DNA from: Clostridiales bacterium | GTDB taxonomy: Bacteria > Bacillota > Clostridia > Saccharofermentanales > DTU023 | Length of the DNA: 64,000 nt | NCBI GenBank assembly: GCA_004556925.1 | Contig: SFFI01000006.1 | Coordinates: 1 to 64,000 of the forward strand | Direction: 5' to 3' | In this document: in pieces, positions 45,735 to 54,464 of the stretch | Layout: each line of letters opens with the position of its first letter | Position numbering within the stretch: position 1 is the stretch's first letter | The notes under the pieces: model-generated | Database searches by the model: none | What the model was told of the DNA's origin: nothing | Seen by the model: the letters and a program-made list of their open reading frames with translations, nothing else | Position numbers and translations under genes: made by a program

Positions 45735-46140
45735 AATTTCTTACAAGTTTGCAGCTTTTGTACGCCGAAATTCTCTGAAAACGAGGTTTAGCCGGTTATT
45801 CCCTGCAAAATAGCCCTAAAAGGGCGGGTTTTATACAAATATACATCATGACACCTGGGTTTATGCATTCAGAAAGAGAAAAAGCGGTCAGGGAGGTACA
45901 TTATCTGCAAACTTGTAAGAAAATCCGGAAAGTTGAAGTAGTTAGGGCTTTTGTCCCTTCTACGGCCTGCTTTCCCTTCCTCTTATTTTGGTTTTCTTGG
46001 ATTTCAGACAAGTTTGCAAGTAATGGATGAATCCGAGCGGCCAAAGCATCCATTACTTGCGGATTTGCCCTCGACACCATCCACTAGCTGCAAACTTGCC
46101 TGACGGCCCACCCAATAGTGGCAAAATTGCCCGAAAACTC
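45735..46140. repeat. Degenerate inverted repeats with CAAGTTTGCAG and CAAGTAATGGATG arms
   Basis: ACAAGTTTGCAG (near 45743 and 46008) and CTGCAAACTTG (near 45905 and 46087) recur in opposite orientation. A perfect 14-bp dyad, GCAAGTAATGGATG with CATCCATTACTTGC and a 17-nt loop, spans about 46017-46061. The geometry is that of the neighbouring arrays but units are fewer and worn. Nothing coding is seen. Confidence 0.6.
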
Positions 46141-46249
46141 AGAATTCCGAAAGTCAAGTCCACAATAGTATGTAAATTTGGAATCACCTTTCTTTAATGA
46201 CCTTTTAGGTCTTTAATGACCTTTTAGGCAACCTTTGCTAGCCGGCATA

Positions 46250-46801
46250 GGTTGGCAAGTCCGCTAAATCAGGAGTTTGCCAGCCTTTTTCAGGCCGGCA
46301 GGGCCGGTTTAACAGCAGATTTTGGTTGGCAAGTTCGCTTAATCAGGGGTTTGCCAACCTTTTTCGGGCCGGCAGGGCCGGTTTAGCGGCAGATTTTGGT
46401 TGGCAAATCCGCTAAATCAAGGGTTTGCCAACCCTTTTCAGCCCGGCCGAGCTAGTTTGATGGGAGATTTTGGTTGGCACTTCCGTCAAATCAGGAGTTT
46501 GCCAACCCTTTTCAGGCCGGCTGAGCCAGTTTAGTAGGAGATTTTGGTTGGCAAGTCCGCTAAACCAGGGGTTTGCCAACCTTTTTCCGGCTCACATTTG
46601 CTTGGAGAGGCCAAAGTATGGTTGGCAGATCGTCTTAAGCAAGACTTTGCCAACTCTTTTCGGGGCAATACCATGCAGGGACAGCAAAAAAAGAGTTGGC
46701 AAGTCCGCTAAATCAGGGGTTTGCCAACCATTTTCGGCCCGGTCGAGCCGTTTTAACAGGAGATTTTGCTTGGCAAGTTAGTCATGTGTAAATTTGCCTT
46801 T
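46250..46801. repeat. Hairpin array 5a (GGTTGGCAAG family), exact 74-bp period
   Basis: Eight units start at 46250, 46324, 46398, 46472, 46546, 46620, 46694 and 46768, exactly 74 bp apart. Each of the first seven carries GGTTGGCAA or a close variant, about 16 nt, then TTTGCCAACC. The sixth and seventh units have strongly diverged linkers but keep the arms and the 74-bp step. The eighth is partial and runs into the next family. Confidence 0.94.
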
Positions 46802-47490
46802 GCTCATTTCACAAGGCCTCTGAGCCGTCCCAGCTAATCATAAATATGATGGAATGTTGCTTTTGCCCATTTCACAAGGCTTGGGGCAGGCCCATAGAAT
46901 GACAAATATGGTGGAATATTGTATTTGTCCATTTCACAAGCCTTAGGGTGGGGGGAAAAAACCAAAAAATATGGTGAAATGTGATATTGGCTCAATTCAC
47001 AATATTTATGCCCAGACCAAATAAGGAAATTATATGGTGAAATAGCATATTGAGTTATTTCACATGAATTCTGGCAGGGCCGGATAAGCCCAATTTATGG
47101 TGGAATGTCATAATGATTGATTTCACATGAATTTTGGCCAAATAATCAAGGGCGGAAGGCATGTGAAAAATGACTTCTTCGATTTCCACAGCTAATTGGC
47201 TGAAATCTAAGGGCAGATTAAGCTGTGGAAAATGAATTCCGCAAGTTCCACCGGCAATTGACTGAAATCGAAGGATAGAATAGCTTGTCAAAAATGACTT
47301 CTTCGATTTCCACAGCTAATGGGTTGAAATCTAAGGACAGGTTTACCTGTGAAAAATGAATTCCGCAAGTTCCACCGGCAATTGGCTGAAATCGAAGGAT
47401 AGAATAGCATGTGAAAGACGACTTTCGTGACTTCCACAGGTAATTGGCTGGTAATCTACGGTGAAAGGTGACTTCTACGCTTTTCACATT
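46786..47490. repeat. Hairpin array 5b (TTGTGAAAT family), 62-bp period
   Basis: Right arms ATTTCACA (or ATTTCCACA/GTTCCACC) stand at 46806, 46869, 46931, 46994, 47058, 47120, 47182, 47244, 47306, 47368 and 47430, that is every 62-64 bp, with a twelfth at 47481. Left arms are TGTGAAAA, GGTGGAAT and similar, 14-20 nt before. From 47160 on, two unit versions alternate (right arms ATTTCCACAGC and AGTTCCACCGGC), giving a 124-bp higher-order repeat. Array 4 at 14.6 kb has the same arms. Confidence 0.92.
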
Positions 47491-47608
47491 GACTTAATGA
47501 TGTTGACTTAATGATGCTTAATGATGCCCACCGAGCAGCGAAATACTTTCTTTCTTTAGTTAAAGCCCACAAATTACCTTGATTTAGCATTTTATTGTCA
47601 ATTCCCGT

Positions 47609-47614
47609 TATAAT
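47609..47614 (+). promoter_or_regulatory. Candidate -10 of the enolase gene
   Basis: TATAAT in CCCGTTATAATGATGAG, about 330 nt before the enolase start. No proper -35 at 17 bp is seen. If used, the message carries the AGCTC-rich repeat leader. Confidence 0.35.
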
Positions 47615-47682
47615 GATGAGTGGCGCAGGCTAGAACTGTGCCCTCTTACGCATAACAGAGCAGCTGCTCAAGAGTAGCCAAA

Positions 47683-47778
47683 AGAGAAATAGCTCAGAAG
47701 TAGCTCATGGCTCAAGAGAAATAGCTCAGAAGTAGCTCATGGCTCAAGAGAAATAGCTCAGAAGTAGCTCATGGCTCA
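47683..47778 (+). repeat. 32-bp tandem repeats in the enolase leader
   Basis: Three perfect copies start at 47683, 47715 and 47747; each contains ATAGCTCAGAAGTAGCTCAT and ends in GGCTCA. They continue into degenerate AGCTC/CAAGAG copies up to about 47910. The region lies between the candidate promoter and the enolase ribosome binding site, so it would be a long repeated 5' leader. Confidence 0.93.
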
Positions 47779-47942
47779 AGAGTAGCCAAAAGAGAAGCAG
47801 CTCAAGAGCAACTCAGAAGTAGCTTGTAGCCCAAGAGAAGCAGCTCAAGAACAACTTACGAGCAGCTTACGAGCAACTCAGAAGCTACTCAAAAGTAGCT
47901 TATAAGAAGAGAAGTAGCAAAGAAGAACAATGGAGGTCGCAT

Positions 47943-49274
47943 ATGATTAATCAATTACTGATCGAAGATATTTACGCCCGCGAGATTTTAGACTCCCGAG
48001 GCAACCCCACCGTGGAGGTAGACCTGCTCTTGGAGGATGGCACTTATGGCCGTGCCGCTGTACCTTCAGGCGCATCCACTGGATCTTTTGAGGCCGTAGA
48101 ACTCAGAGACGGCGATAAAGACCGTTATCTGGGCAAGGGCGTACTCAATGCCGTAGAAAATGTTAACGAGATTATCGCACCCGAACTGATCGGCATGAAT
48201 GTCTTTGAGCAAGAAGAGCTAGACCTGACCATGCTGGAATTAGATGGGACCCCCAATAAGGCAAAACTGGGCGCTAACGCCATCTTGGCCGTATCTTTGG
48301 CCGCCGCCCGCGCCGCCGCCGCTGCGCTGGACCTCAGCCTCTACCAATATATTGGCGGCATTAATGGCCACATCCTGCCCGTCCCCATGATGAACATCGT
48401 AAACGGCGGTAAGCACGCCGCTAACTCCATTTCTGCCCAGGAATTCATGATCATGCCTGTCGGCGCTGACTCCTTCCAAGAAGCCCTCCGCTGGTGCTCC
48501 GAAATTTACCACACCCTGGCCAAACTGCTCAAAGCGGACGGCTATGGCACCACCGTAGGGGATGAGGGTGGTTTTGCCCCCAACCTCAAAGAAGATGAGG
48601 ACGCTGTTAAATACATCATCCGTGCCATTGAAGAAGCTGGCTACACCCCTGGTAAGGATATCTTCATTGCCCTAGACCCCGCCTCCACTGAAATGTACGA
48701 AGAGGCCAAGAAGGAAGGCAAAGAAGGCTATCTCTTCTGGAAGACTGGCAAGTTCTACACCACAGATGAGATGATTGACTTCTGGGCCGACTGGGCTGAG
48801 AAGTACCCCATTATCTCCCTGGAGGATGGCCTGGCTGAAGAAGATTGGGAAGGCTGGCAGAAGCTCCACCAACGCCTGGGCAACAAGGTCCAGCTGGTGG
48901 GTGACGACCTCTTTGTCACCAACACCGAGCGGATTGCCCGCGGGATCCAGGAAGACTCCGCCAACGCCGTCCTCATCAAGATCAACCAGATTGGCTCCAT
49001 CACCGAATCCCTGCAGGCTATTGAGATGACCCAGCGCAACGGCTGGACCGCTGTTATTTCCCACCGGTCTGGCGAAACCGAGGACTCCTCCATCGCCGAC
49101 CTGGCTGTGGCTGTCAACGCTGGCCAGATCAAGACGGGTGCCCCCTGCCGGTCTGACCGGGTAGCCAAATACAACCAACTCATCCGCATTGAAGAAAGCT
49201 TAGGCGAATCTGCCTGCTATGCTGGTAAAGCCGCCTTCCACGTGAAAAACGACCTCCTAGCCGCTATCGACTAG
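47943..49274 (+). CDS. Enolase
   Basis: 443 residues, full length. It converts 2-phosphoglycerate to phosphoenolpyruvate. ILDSRGNPTVEVDL, SGASTGSFEAVELRDGD, GDEGGFAPNL, SLEDGLAEEDWEGW and the signature LIKINQIGSITE, then SHRSGETED, are all present. TGGAGG stands before the ATG. It appears to be transcribed alone, about 56 bp before the ABC-2 exporter genes. Confidence 0.98.
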   Translation: MINQLLIEDIYAREILDSRGNPTVEVDLLLEDGTYGRAAVPSGASTGSFEAVELRDGDKDRYLGKGVLNAVENVNEIIAPELIGMNVFEQEELDLTMLELDGTPNKAKLGANAILAVSLAAARAAAAALDLSLYQYIGGINGHILPVPMMNIVNGGKHAANSISAQEFMIMPVGADSFQEALRWCSEIYHTLAKLLKADGYGTTVGDEGGFAPNLKEDEDAVKYIIRAIEEAGYTPGKDIFIALDPASTEMYEEAKKEGKEGYLFWKTGKFYTTDEMIDFWADWAEKYPIISLEDGLAEEDWEGWQKLHQRLGNKVQLVGDDLFVTNTERIARGIQEDSANAVLIKINQIGSITESLQAIEMTQRNGWTAVISHRSGETEDSSIADLAVAVNAGQIKTGAPCRSDRVAKYNQLIRIEESLGESACYAGKAAFHVKNDLLAAID

Positions 49275-49330
49275 GAGCTGCTGTTGCAGCTATCTGCTAT
49301 TGCAACTATTGAATTAGTGATTAAAGACGA

Positions 49331-50353
49331 ATGAACTTACGCGTAGAAAACCTACACAAGTCCTTTGGGGATAAGCATGTCCTCAAAGGACTTTCTTTTA
49401 AGGCCCAGGCCGGCCAGGCCTTTGCCCTCTTGGGCCGGAACGGGGCCGGCAAAACCACCACCATCCGCATCATCATGGATGTCTTTAAGGCTGATCAGGG
49501 CCAGCTCTTTTGGAACGACCAGCCCCTGAGCCAGGCCCATATCCGGGTCGCCTACCTGCCCGAGGAAAGGGGCCTCTACGAGAAAGAGCCCATCCTCCGC
49601 CAGGTCATCTATATCGCGGAACTCCGGGGCATGCCCTACCAGGAGGCCAAAAGCCAGGCCCTCAAATGGCTGGACCGTTTTGGGATGGCAGACCACGCCA
49701 AGGACAAGCTGGAGACCCTGTCCAAGGGCAACCAGCAGAAAATCCAGCTGGCAGTAGCCCTCTTGAATGAGCCCGACCTGATTATTTTTGACGAACCCTT
49801 TTCTGGCCTGGACCCTGTCAACGCCCAGCTCTTAAAAGATGTGATCTTGGAACAGGTTGACCTAGGCAAAGTGGTCTTTTTTTCCTCCCACCAGATGTCC
49901 TATGTCGAAAACATCTGCCAGGATATGGCCCTGCTCTACGAGGGGAAAATCCGCCTCCAAGGCTCTATTCGGGAGATTCGCCGTCAGGCTGACCGGTCTA
50001 AGCTAGCCCTGGAACTGTGCCAGGACGGCCGCTTTCTCAGTCCTGAAGAGGCCCAAGCCGTCATCCAGACCGCCCAGGCCCAGGGGCAGATCCAGGCAGG
50101 CATAAAGGCTCTAAGCCTGGGTAAGGAAAATCTCCTGGTCCAGCTCACTGGGCCCGACCAGGCCAAGCAGCTCTTCCGTGATCTGGCGGCCTGCCCCTAC
50201 CGGGTAGACAAGTTCCAGGTGGTTGAGCCGACTTTGGAAGAAATCTTTATCCACTACACCGGCGGTCAGGCCCTAGATGTCGCAGAAGGCGACACGTCCG
50301 GCCCCCAGCCAGACCAGCCTAGCCCCTCTGCCGGCCGACAGTCTGAAGCCTAG
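49331..50353 (+). CDS. ABC-2 type exporter ATPase (NatA-like)
   Basis: 340 residues. Walker A GRNGAGKTTT, Q-loop, signature LSKGNQQKIQLA, Walker B LIIFDEPFSGLDP and SSHQ give a complete NatA/CcmA-type ATPase with a C-terminal DUF4162-like region. Works with the membrane protein encoded 13 bp downstream. The signature and SSHQ match the NatA subgroup, which exports Na+ or drugs in Bacillus; substrate here unknown. Confidence 0.93.
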   Translation: MNLRVENLHKSFGDKHVLKGLSFKAQAGQAFALLGRNGAGKTTTIRIIMDVFKADQGQLFWNDQPLSQAHIRVAYLPEERGLYEKEPILRQVIYIAELRGMPYQEAKSQALKWLDRFGMADHAKDKLETLSKGNQQKIQLAVALLNEPDLIIFDEPFSGLDPVNAQLLKDVILEQVDLGKVVFFSSHQMSYVENICQDMALLYEGKIRLQGSIREIRRQADRSKLALELCQDGRFLSPEEAQAVIQTAQAQGQIQAGIKALSLGKENLLVQLTGPDQAKQLFRDLAACPYRVDKFQVVEPTLEEIFIHYTGGQALDVAEGDTSGPQPDQPSPSAGRQSEA

Positions 50354-50366
50354 AAAGGAGACCCCT

Positions 50367-51632
50367 ATGCAAGAAAAGAAAAAAAGCCGCCCCACTTGGG
50401 TGGTCGCGCGTTTTGAATTCCGCAGCCTGGTCACGAGTAGGTCCTATCAGGTATCCCTTCTCATCAGCTGCCTGCTCCTGATCATTTTCCTCTCCTTTCC
50501 CAAGCTGTCTGCCCTGGTCAAAAAAGAGAATGTTGAGGTGAAGGGCCATATTGGCCTAGTTAATAACACAGATTACAGTCTAAACCTGGACCTGGCCCAA
50601 GCGGCTATCCCCCAGTACAAGTTGCAGGAAGGCAAGTGGCAGGGCAAGGAGGAGATTTTTCAGGCGATTGACCAGGAAAATCTCTTTGGGGTCCTCCGCC
50701 TGGAAAATGCTGAAAGTTTCCAATGGCTGACCGACCGCCAGCCCTTCTCGGAACATCCGGAAGAGGCGCTCTTTGCCGTGGTCAAAGACCAGGTGCAAGT
50801 CCAGGTCCTGGAAAAACAGGGCCTGGCCCCCACCGCTGCTGCTCAGCTGGTCCATGGACCCCAGCTGGAAACCCTGGACCGGTCTGCAGAATCTGGGATG
50901 AGCCAGGAACAGACCCACCTGTATACCTACATCCTTGTCTTTGTCTTGTATATGGTCATCCTGGCCTATGGGCAGATGACTGCCGTCTCCGTGGCCTATG
51001 AGAAGGGATCGCGAACCATGGAACTCCTGATTACCTCCGCCAAACCCCGCCAGCTGGTGGACGGCAAGGTTTTAGGCACTGGCCTGGCTGGCCTTTTCTC
51101 CATGGTCCTGTTTGGTCTAGTCTACCTGGTTTTTTATCGGATCAACCAGGCCAGCTATGAGGCGGGTAGCTTCTTTGATGTAGCGCTCAACATGCCTGCC
51201 CATGTTTTTCTCATGGCCGTCCTGACCTTCATTTTGAGCTACCTCTGCCTGGCCTATCTCTTTGCGGGCCTAGGCTCCCTGGTCTCACGCTCCGAGGAGG
51301 TCAACCAGGTCATTGCCCCTCTGACCATGCTGATCGTGGTCATCTTCCTCCTGGCCATCGCCGGCACCTTTACCCCCGAAAAAACCTGGGTGGCCATTGT
51401 GTCCTTTGTCCCCTTTATTGGGCCCCTGCCCTTCTTTGTCCGCTACTCCATGCTGGGTTTGCCTGTCTGGCAGATCCTGCTAGCCATAGTAATCCACAGC
51501 CTGACGATTGTGGCCTGCAGCCTCATGGCTGGCCGGCTCTACCGCCGCGGTACCTTGACCTATGGCAAGGTGCCGGGCTTCAAAGAAATCTTTAAGATGA
51601 TGAAAACTACAAAGGCAGACAATCAGTCCTAA
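50367..51632 (+). CDS. ABC-2 type exporter permease (NatB-like)
   Basis: About 421 residues. One membrane segment near residue 40 (SLLISCLLLIIFLSF), a ~150-residue extracytoplasmic domain, then five or six membrane segments after residue 190, the layout of NatB/YhaP proteins. Start at 50367 follows AAAGGAG directly after the ATPase stop; an earlier in-frame start would overlap the ATPase gene. Forms a dimeric exporter with the NatA-like ATPase. Confidence 0.92.
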   Translation: MQEKKKSRPTWVVARFEFRSLVTSRSYQVSLLISCLLLIIFLSFPKLSALVKKENVEVKGHIGLVNNTDYSLNLDLAQAAIPQYKLQEGKWQGKEEIFQAIDQENLFGVLRLENAESFQWLTDRQPFSEHPEEALFAVVKDQVQVQVLEKQGLAPTAAAQLVHGPQLETLDRSAESGMSQEQTHLYTYILVFVLYMVILAYGQMTAVSVAYEKGSRTMELLITSAKPRQLVDGKVLGTGLAGLFSMVLFGLVYLVFYRINQASYEAGSFFDVALNMPAHVFLMAVLTFILSYLCLAYLFAGLGSLVSRSEEVNQVIAPLTMLIVVIFLLAIAGTFTPEKTWVAIVSFVPFIGPLPFFVRYSMLGLPVWQILLAIVIHSLTIVACSLMAGRLYRRGTLTYGKVPGFKEIFKMMKTTKADNQS

Positions 51633-51647
51633 GAAAGAGTAAAGCTT

Positions 51648-53582
51648 ATGTTTTCCCATGACTATCTACGCTTGGCCCTCGCCAGTCCCGACCTGGCTTT
51701 GGGCCAGCCTGTCACTAATAAAAGCCGTCAAATCCGGGCCTTGCGTGCCCTGTGGGCGGAGGATCCGGATGTCATTGTCTTCCCCGCCCTCTCCCTGACA
51801 GGCTTGAGCCTGGGGCCTGGCCTTTTGCACAGGCAGGTTCTGGAGGAAGCGGCAGACCAATTGGCCGACCTGGCTACGGAAAGCCGGGGAAAATATCCTG
51901 TCATCATAAGCTCTCTGCCCCTCGCTTACCAGGGGGCCTTTTACCTGGCCGCTGCCCTGATCCGGGACGGCGCAGTGCAGGCCTTGGTGGCCCTGCCTGT
52001 CCAAGCGGCTAAGGATGCGGCGAGTTACAAATATCTGGCCCATTTTTCTGCCCAAGAACCCCCAGAGGGAGCCAGCCTGCGCTTGCCGACTGGCCAAAGC
52101 CTGCCCTTCTTGCCCTCCTCCAGCCTTTTTTGCCTAGCAGACCAGCCCCACAAGGCCTTTTGCCTGACTGCAGATTTAAATCAAAGGCAGTTGGGGTCCT
52201 TAGCCCCTTTCCTGGACCAAGCCCAGGGCAAACTTGGCCTAGTCTTTAACCTGGCCAAGGAAAGTCTTGGCCAGGCTGGGCAAAGGCAGGCCCAGATGCA
52301 CACCCTCAGCCAGGCCGCAGCTGCGGGCCTAGCCTCTATCAGCCCGGCCTATGGCGAGTCCTCCACGGATGGAAGCTTTTCTGGCTGCCGTTTGGTAGCG
52401 GAGAATGGGGAAATTTTAGGGGTATCCGGCCTTTTCAACCGGGACCCCCTCCTGGTTGATGTGGACCTAGACTATCTGGCCCAAGAAGCCGCCCTGCGCA
52501 GCCCAGGGTCAGATGCGGGCACCTATTTCCCCCTAAGTCTGCACAGCAAGCTGGCCAACAGGCCCGTCCGCCAATCCCTGCATCGGCCCCTCCAGGCAGA
52601 CCCCTTTATCCCCGGGGAAAGTGCGGCCCCCGCCTACTATGCCGAGGCTTTTGACCTTCTGACTGGAGGTCTGCGCCGCCGTCTGGACCAGTTGCCCCAA
52701 GCCAAACTCCTCTTGGGCTTGTCCGGCGGGTTAGATTCCTGCCTGGCCCTTTTGATCTGCCGCCGGGCCCTCCTAGCCCAAAACCGGCCTTTGACCGATA
52801 TTGTCGCCGTCTCCATGCCGGGACCCGGTTCCCACGACCGCACCAAGGATAATGCCCGTGACCTGGCTGAGAGTCTGGGCGCTAGCTTCCGGGAAATCCC
52901 CATCCACCAGGCCGTAGACCAGCACTTAGCCGACCTGGGCCACTCGGGCAAGGTCTTTGACACCACCTATGAAAATGCCCAAGCCAGGGAGCGCACACAA
53001 ATCCTTATGGACTTGGCTAACCAGCTGGGCGGCCTGGTCATTGGCACAGGCGATCTTTCTGAGGCTGCCCTGGGCTGGTGTACCTATAACGGGGACCAAA
53101 TGTCCATGTATAACGTGAATATTAGTGTACCCAAAACCCTGGTCCGGGCCCTCTGCCAGTATGAGGCGGAGCACTTTGCCAAATACCAGGCCCACTTAGC
53201 AGAGATTATTTTTGATATTATCGCCACCCCGGTAAGCCCGGAGCTCCTGCCCCTGGAGGAGCATGCTTTCAGCCAAAAGACGGAGGCCATCCTGGGCCCC
53301 TATGAGCTACACGACTTTTTCCTCTGGCAGCTGGTAAAGCGGCATGCCAGCCCGCAGAAAATCCTGGACCTGGCCCTCCTGGTCTTCCAGGACCGCTATG
53401 AGCCAGACCTCATCAAGACCAGCCTGACCACCTTCCTCCGCCGCTTTAGCCAAAACCAATTCAAGCGGTCAGCCTCGCCAGACGGGGCCAGCCTGGGCCT
53501 GGTTTCCCTCTCGCCCCGTGAGGGCTTTTACCTGCCCTCAGACTTACCGAGCGAAGTCTGGAGCCAGTATTTAAGATCCTAA
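51648..53582 (+). CDS. NAD+ synthetase with degenerate glutaminase domain
   Basis: 644 residues in the two-domain NadE layout. The C-terminal synthetase is intact: LGLSGGLDSCLALL (PP-loop), GTGDLSEAALGWCTYNGDQMSM. It makes NAD+ from deamido-NAD+ and ATP. The N-terminal nitrilase-like domain aligns throughout, up to GESSTDGSFSGCRLVAENGE, but its three catalytic residues are replaced: FPELxLTG is FPALSLTG (Ala47), the VPK motif reads VALP (114-117), and EICEDL is CLTADL (Thr174). Glutamine hydrolysis should be lost, leaving free ammonia as donor. It starts 15 bp after the exporter permease and ends 3 bp before mutM. Confidence 0.95.
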   Translation: MFSHDYLRLALASPDLALGQPVTNKSRQIRALRALWAEDPDVIVFPALSLTGLSLGPGLLHRQVLEEAADQLADLATESRGKYPVIISSLPLAYQGAFYLAAALIRDGAVQALVALPVQAAKDAASYKYLAHFSAQEPPEGASLRLPTGQSLPFLPSSSLFCLADQPHKAFCLTADLNQRQLGSLAPFLDQAQGKLGLVFNLAKESLGQAGQRQAQMHTLSQAAAAGLASISPAYGESSTDGSFSGCRLVAENGEILGVSGLFNRDPLLVDVDLDYLAQEAALRSPGSDAGTYFPLSLHSKLANRPVRQSLHRPLQADPFIPGESAAPAYYAEAFDLLTGGLRRRLDQLPQAKLLLGLSGGLDSCLALLICRRALLAQNRPLTDIVAVSMPGPGSHDRTKDNARDLAESLGASFREIPIHQAVDQHLADLGHSGKVFDTTYENAQARERTQILMDLANQLGGLVIGTGDLSEAALGWCTYNGDQMSMYNVNISVPKTLVRALCQYEAEHFAKYQAHLAEIIFDIIATPVSPELLPLEEHAFSQKTEAILGPYELHDFFLWQLVKRHASPQKILDLALLVFQDRYEPDLIKTSLTTFLRRFSQNQFKRSASPDGASLGLVSLSPREGFYLPSDLPSEVWSQYLRS

Positions 53583-53585
53583 ACC

Positions 53586-54428
53586 ATGCCTGAATTACCG
53601 GAAGTGGAGTCCATCCGCCAAAATTTAGAGGGCCTGATCCTACATAAGGAGCTCTGCCGCTTAGAAGCCTATACCCCGGAGGTCTTGGTGAATCCTGAGG
53701 GCCTGGACCCCTGCGGCCAGACCCTGCAGAGCCTAGACCGCAAGGGCAAGTACCTACTCCTGCATTTTGACCAGGTGACCATAATGGTCCACCTCCGCAT
53801 GACAGGGAAGCTCCTCTTTGAAGGTCCCGGCTCCGACCCCGCCTGCGATCCAGGCCTAGCGCCCCACCTCCGGGCCCGCTTGACCTTCAAGGACGGGGCC
53901 CGACTGGTCTTTGATGATGTCCGGCGCTTTGGCCGGCTCTCTCTTTTCCCCTTGGGCGAAAGCTGGCGGGACCCGGGCTTTGCCAGCCTAGGACCAGACG
54001 CCATCGGGCCAGACTGGGACTGGGAAGACTTCCTGGCCAAGCTCCAGCGCCGGCCTAGATCGACCATTAAGGGCGCCCTTTTAGACCAGAAAGTGGTTGC
54101 TGGCCTGGGCAATATCTACGCAGATGAGGTCCTCTTTCGGGCAGGGATCCGGCCTGACGCCCCCCTGGCTAAGATTCCCGAGGACCAGCTAAGGAAGGTC
54201 TACGACTTGGTGCCCAGCCTCTTGCGGGAGTCTATTGGCCTAGGGGGGACCAGCTTCCGCGATTATGTCAACTCTTTTGGCCAGAAGGGCCACTTCCAAT
54301 TAGCCCTGGCGGTCTACCAAAAAGAGGGCCTGCCTTGCGTTAAGTGTGGAACCCCTATTAAGAAAATGCAGGTGGCTGGCCGGGGAACCCGTTACTGCCC
54401 ACAGTGCCAAAAGGCTTATACTAGCTAA
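53586..54428 (+). CDS. Formamidopyrimidine-DNA glycosylase
   Basis: 280 residues. It removes 8-oxoguanine and FaPy lesions and nicks the site. PELPEVE starts right after Met, so the catalytic Pro1 and Glu2 are present; KGKYLLLHF, DVRRFGRL, LLDQKVVAGLGNIYADEVLF and the zinc finger CVKCGTPIKKMQVAGRGTRYCPQC complete the protein. Three bases after nadE, so co-transcribed. Confidence 0.98.
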   Translation: MPELPEVESIRQNLEGLILHKELCRLEAYTPEVLVNPEGLDPCGQTLQSLDRKGKYLLLHFDQVTIMVHLRMTGKLLFEGPGSDPACDPGLAPHLRARLTFKDGARLVFDDVRRFGRLSLFPLGESWRDPGFASLGPDAIGPDWDWEDFLAKLQRRPRSTIKGALLDQKVVAGLGNIYADEVLFRAGIRPDAPLAKIPEDQLRKVYDLVPSLLRESIGLGGTSFRDYVNSFGQKGHFQLALAVYQKEGLPCVKCGTPIKKMQVAGRGTRYCPQCQKAYTS

Positions 54429-54464
54429 AAGCTTTAGGCTCTGCTTAGAAATGAGGGACCTCAC

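Noticed and set aside
45848..46030. 60-residue plus-strand protein
   Set aside because: Lies in degenerate inverted repeats, no ribosome binding site, no similarity.
46806..47490. CRP-type operator series (TGTGA...TCACA)
   Set aside because: The spacing between half-sites is far too long for CRP (14-20 nt instead of 6) and the units are in a regular satellite-like array without promoters.
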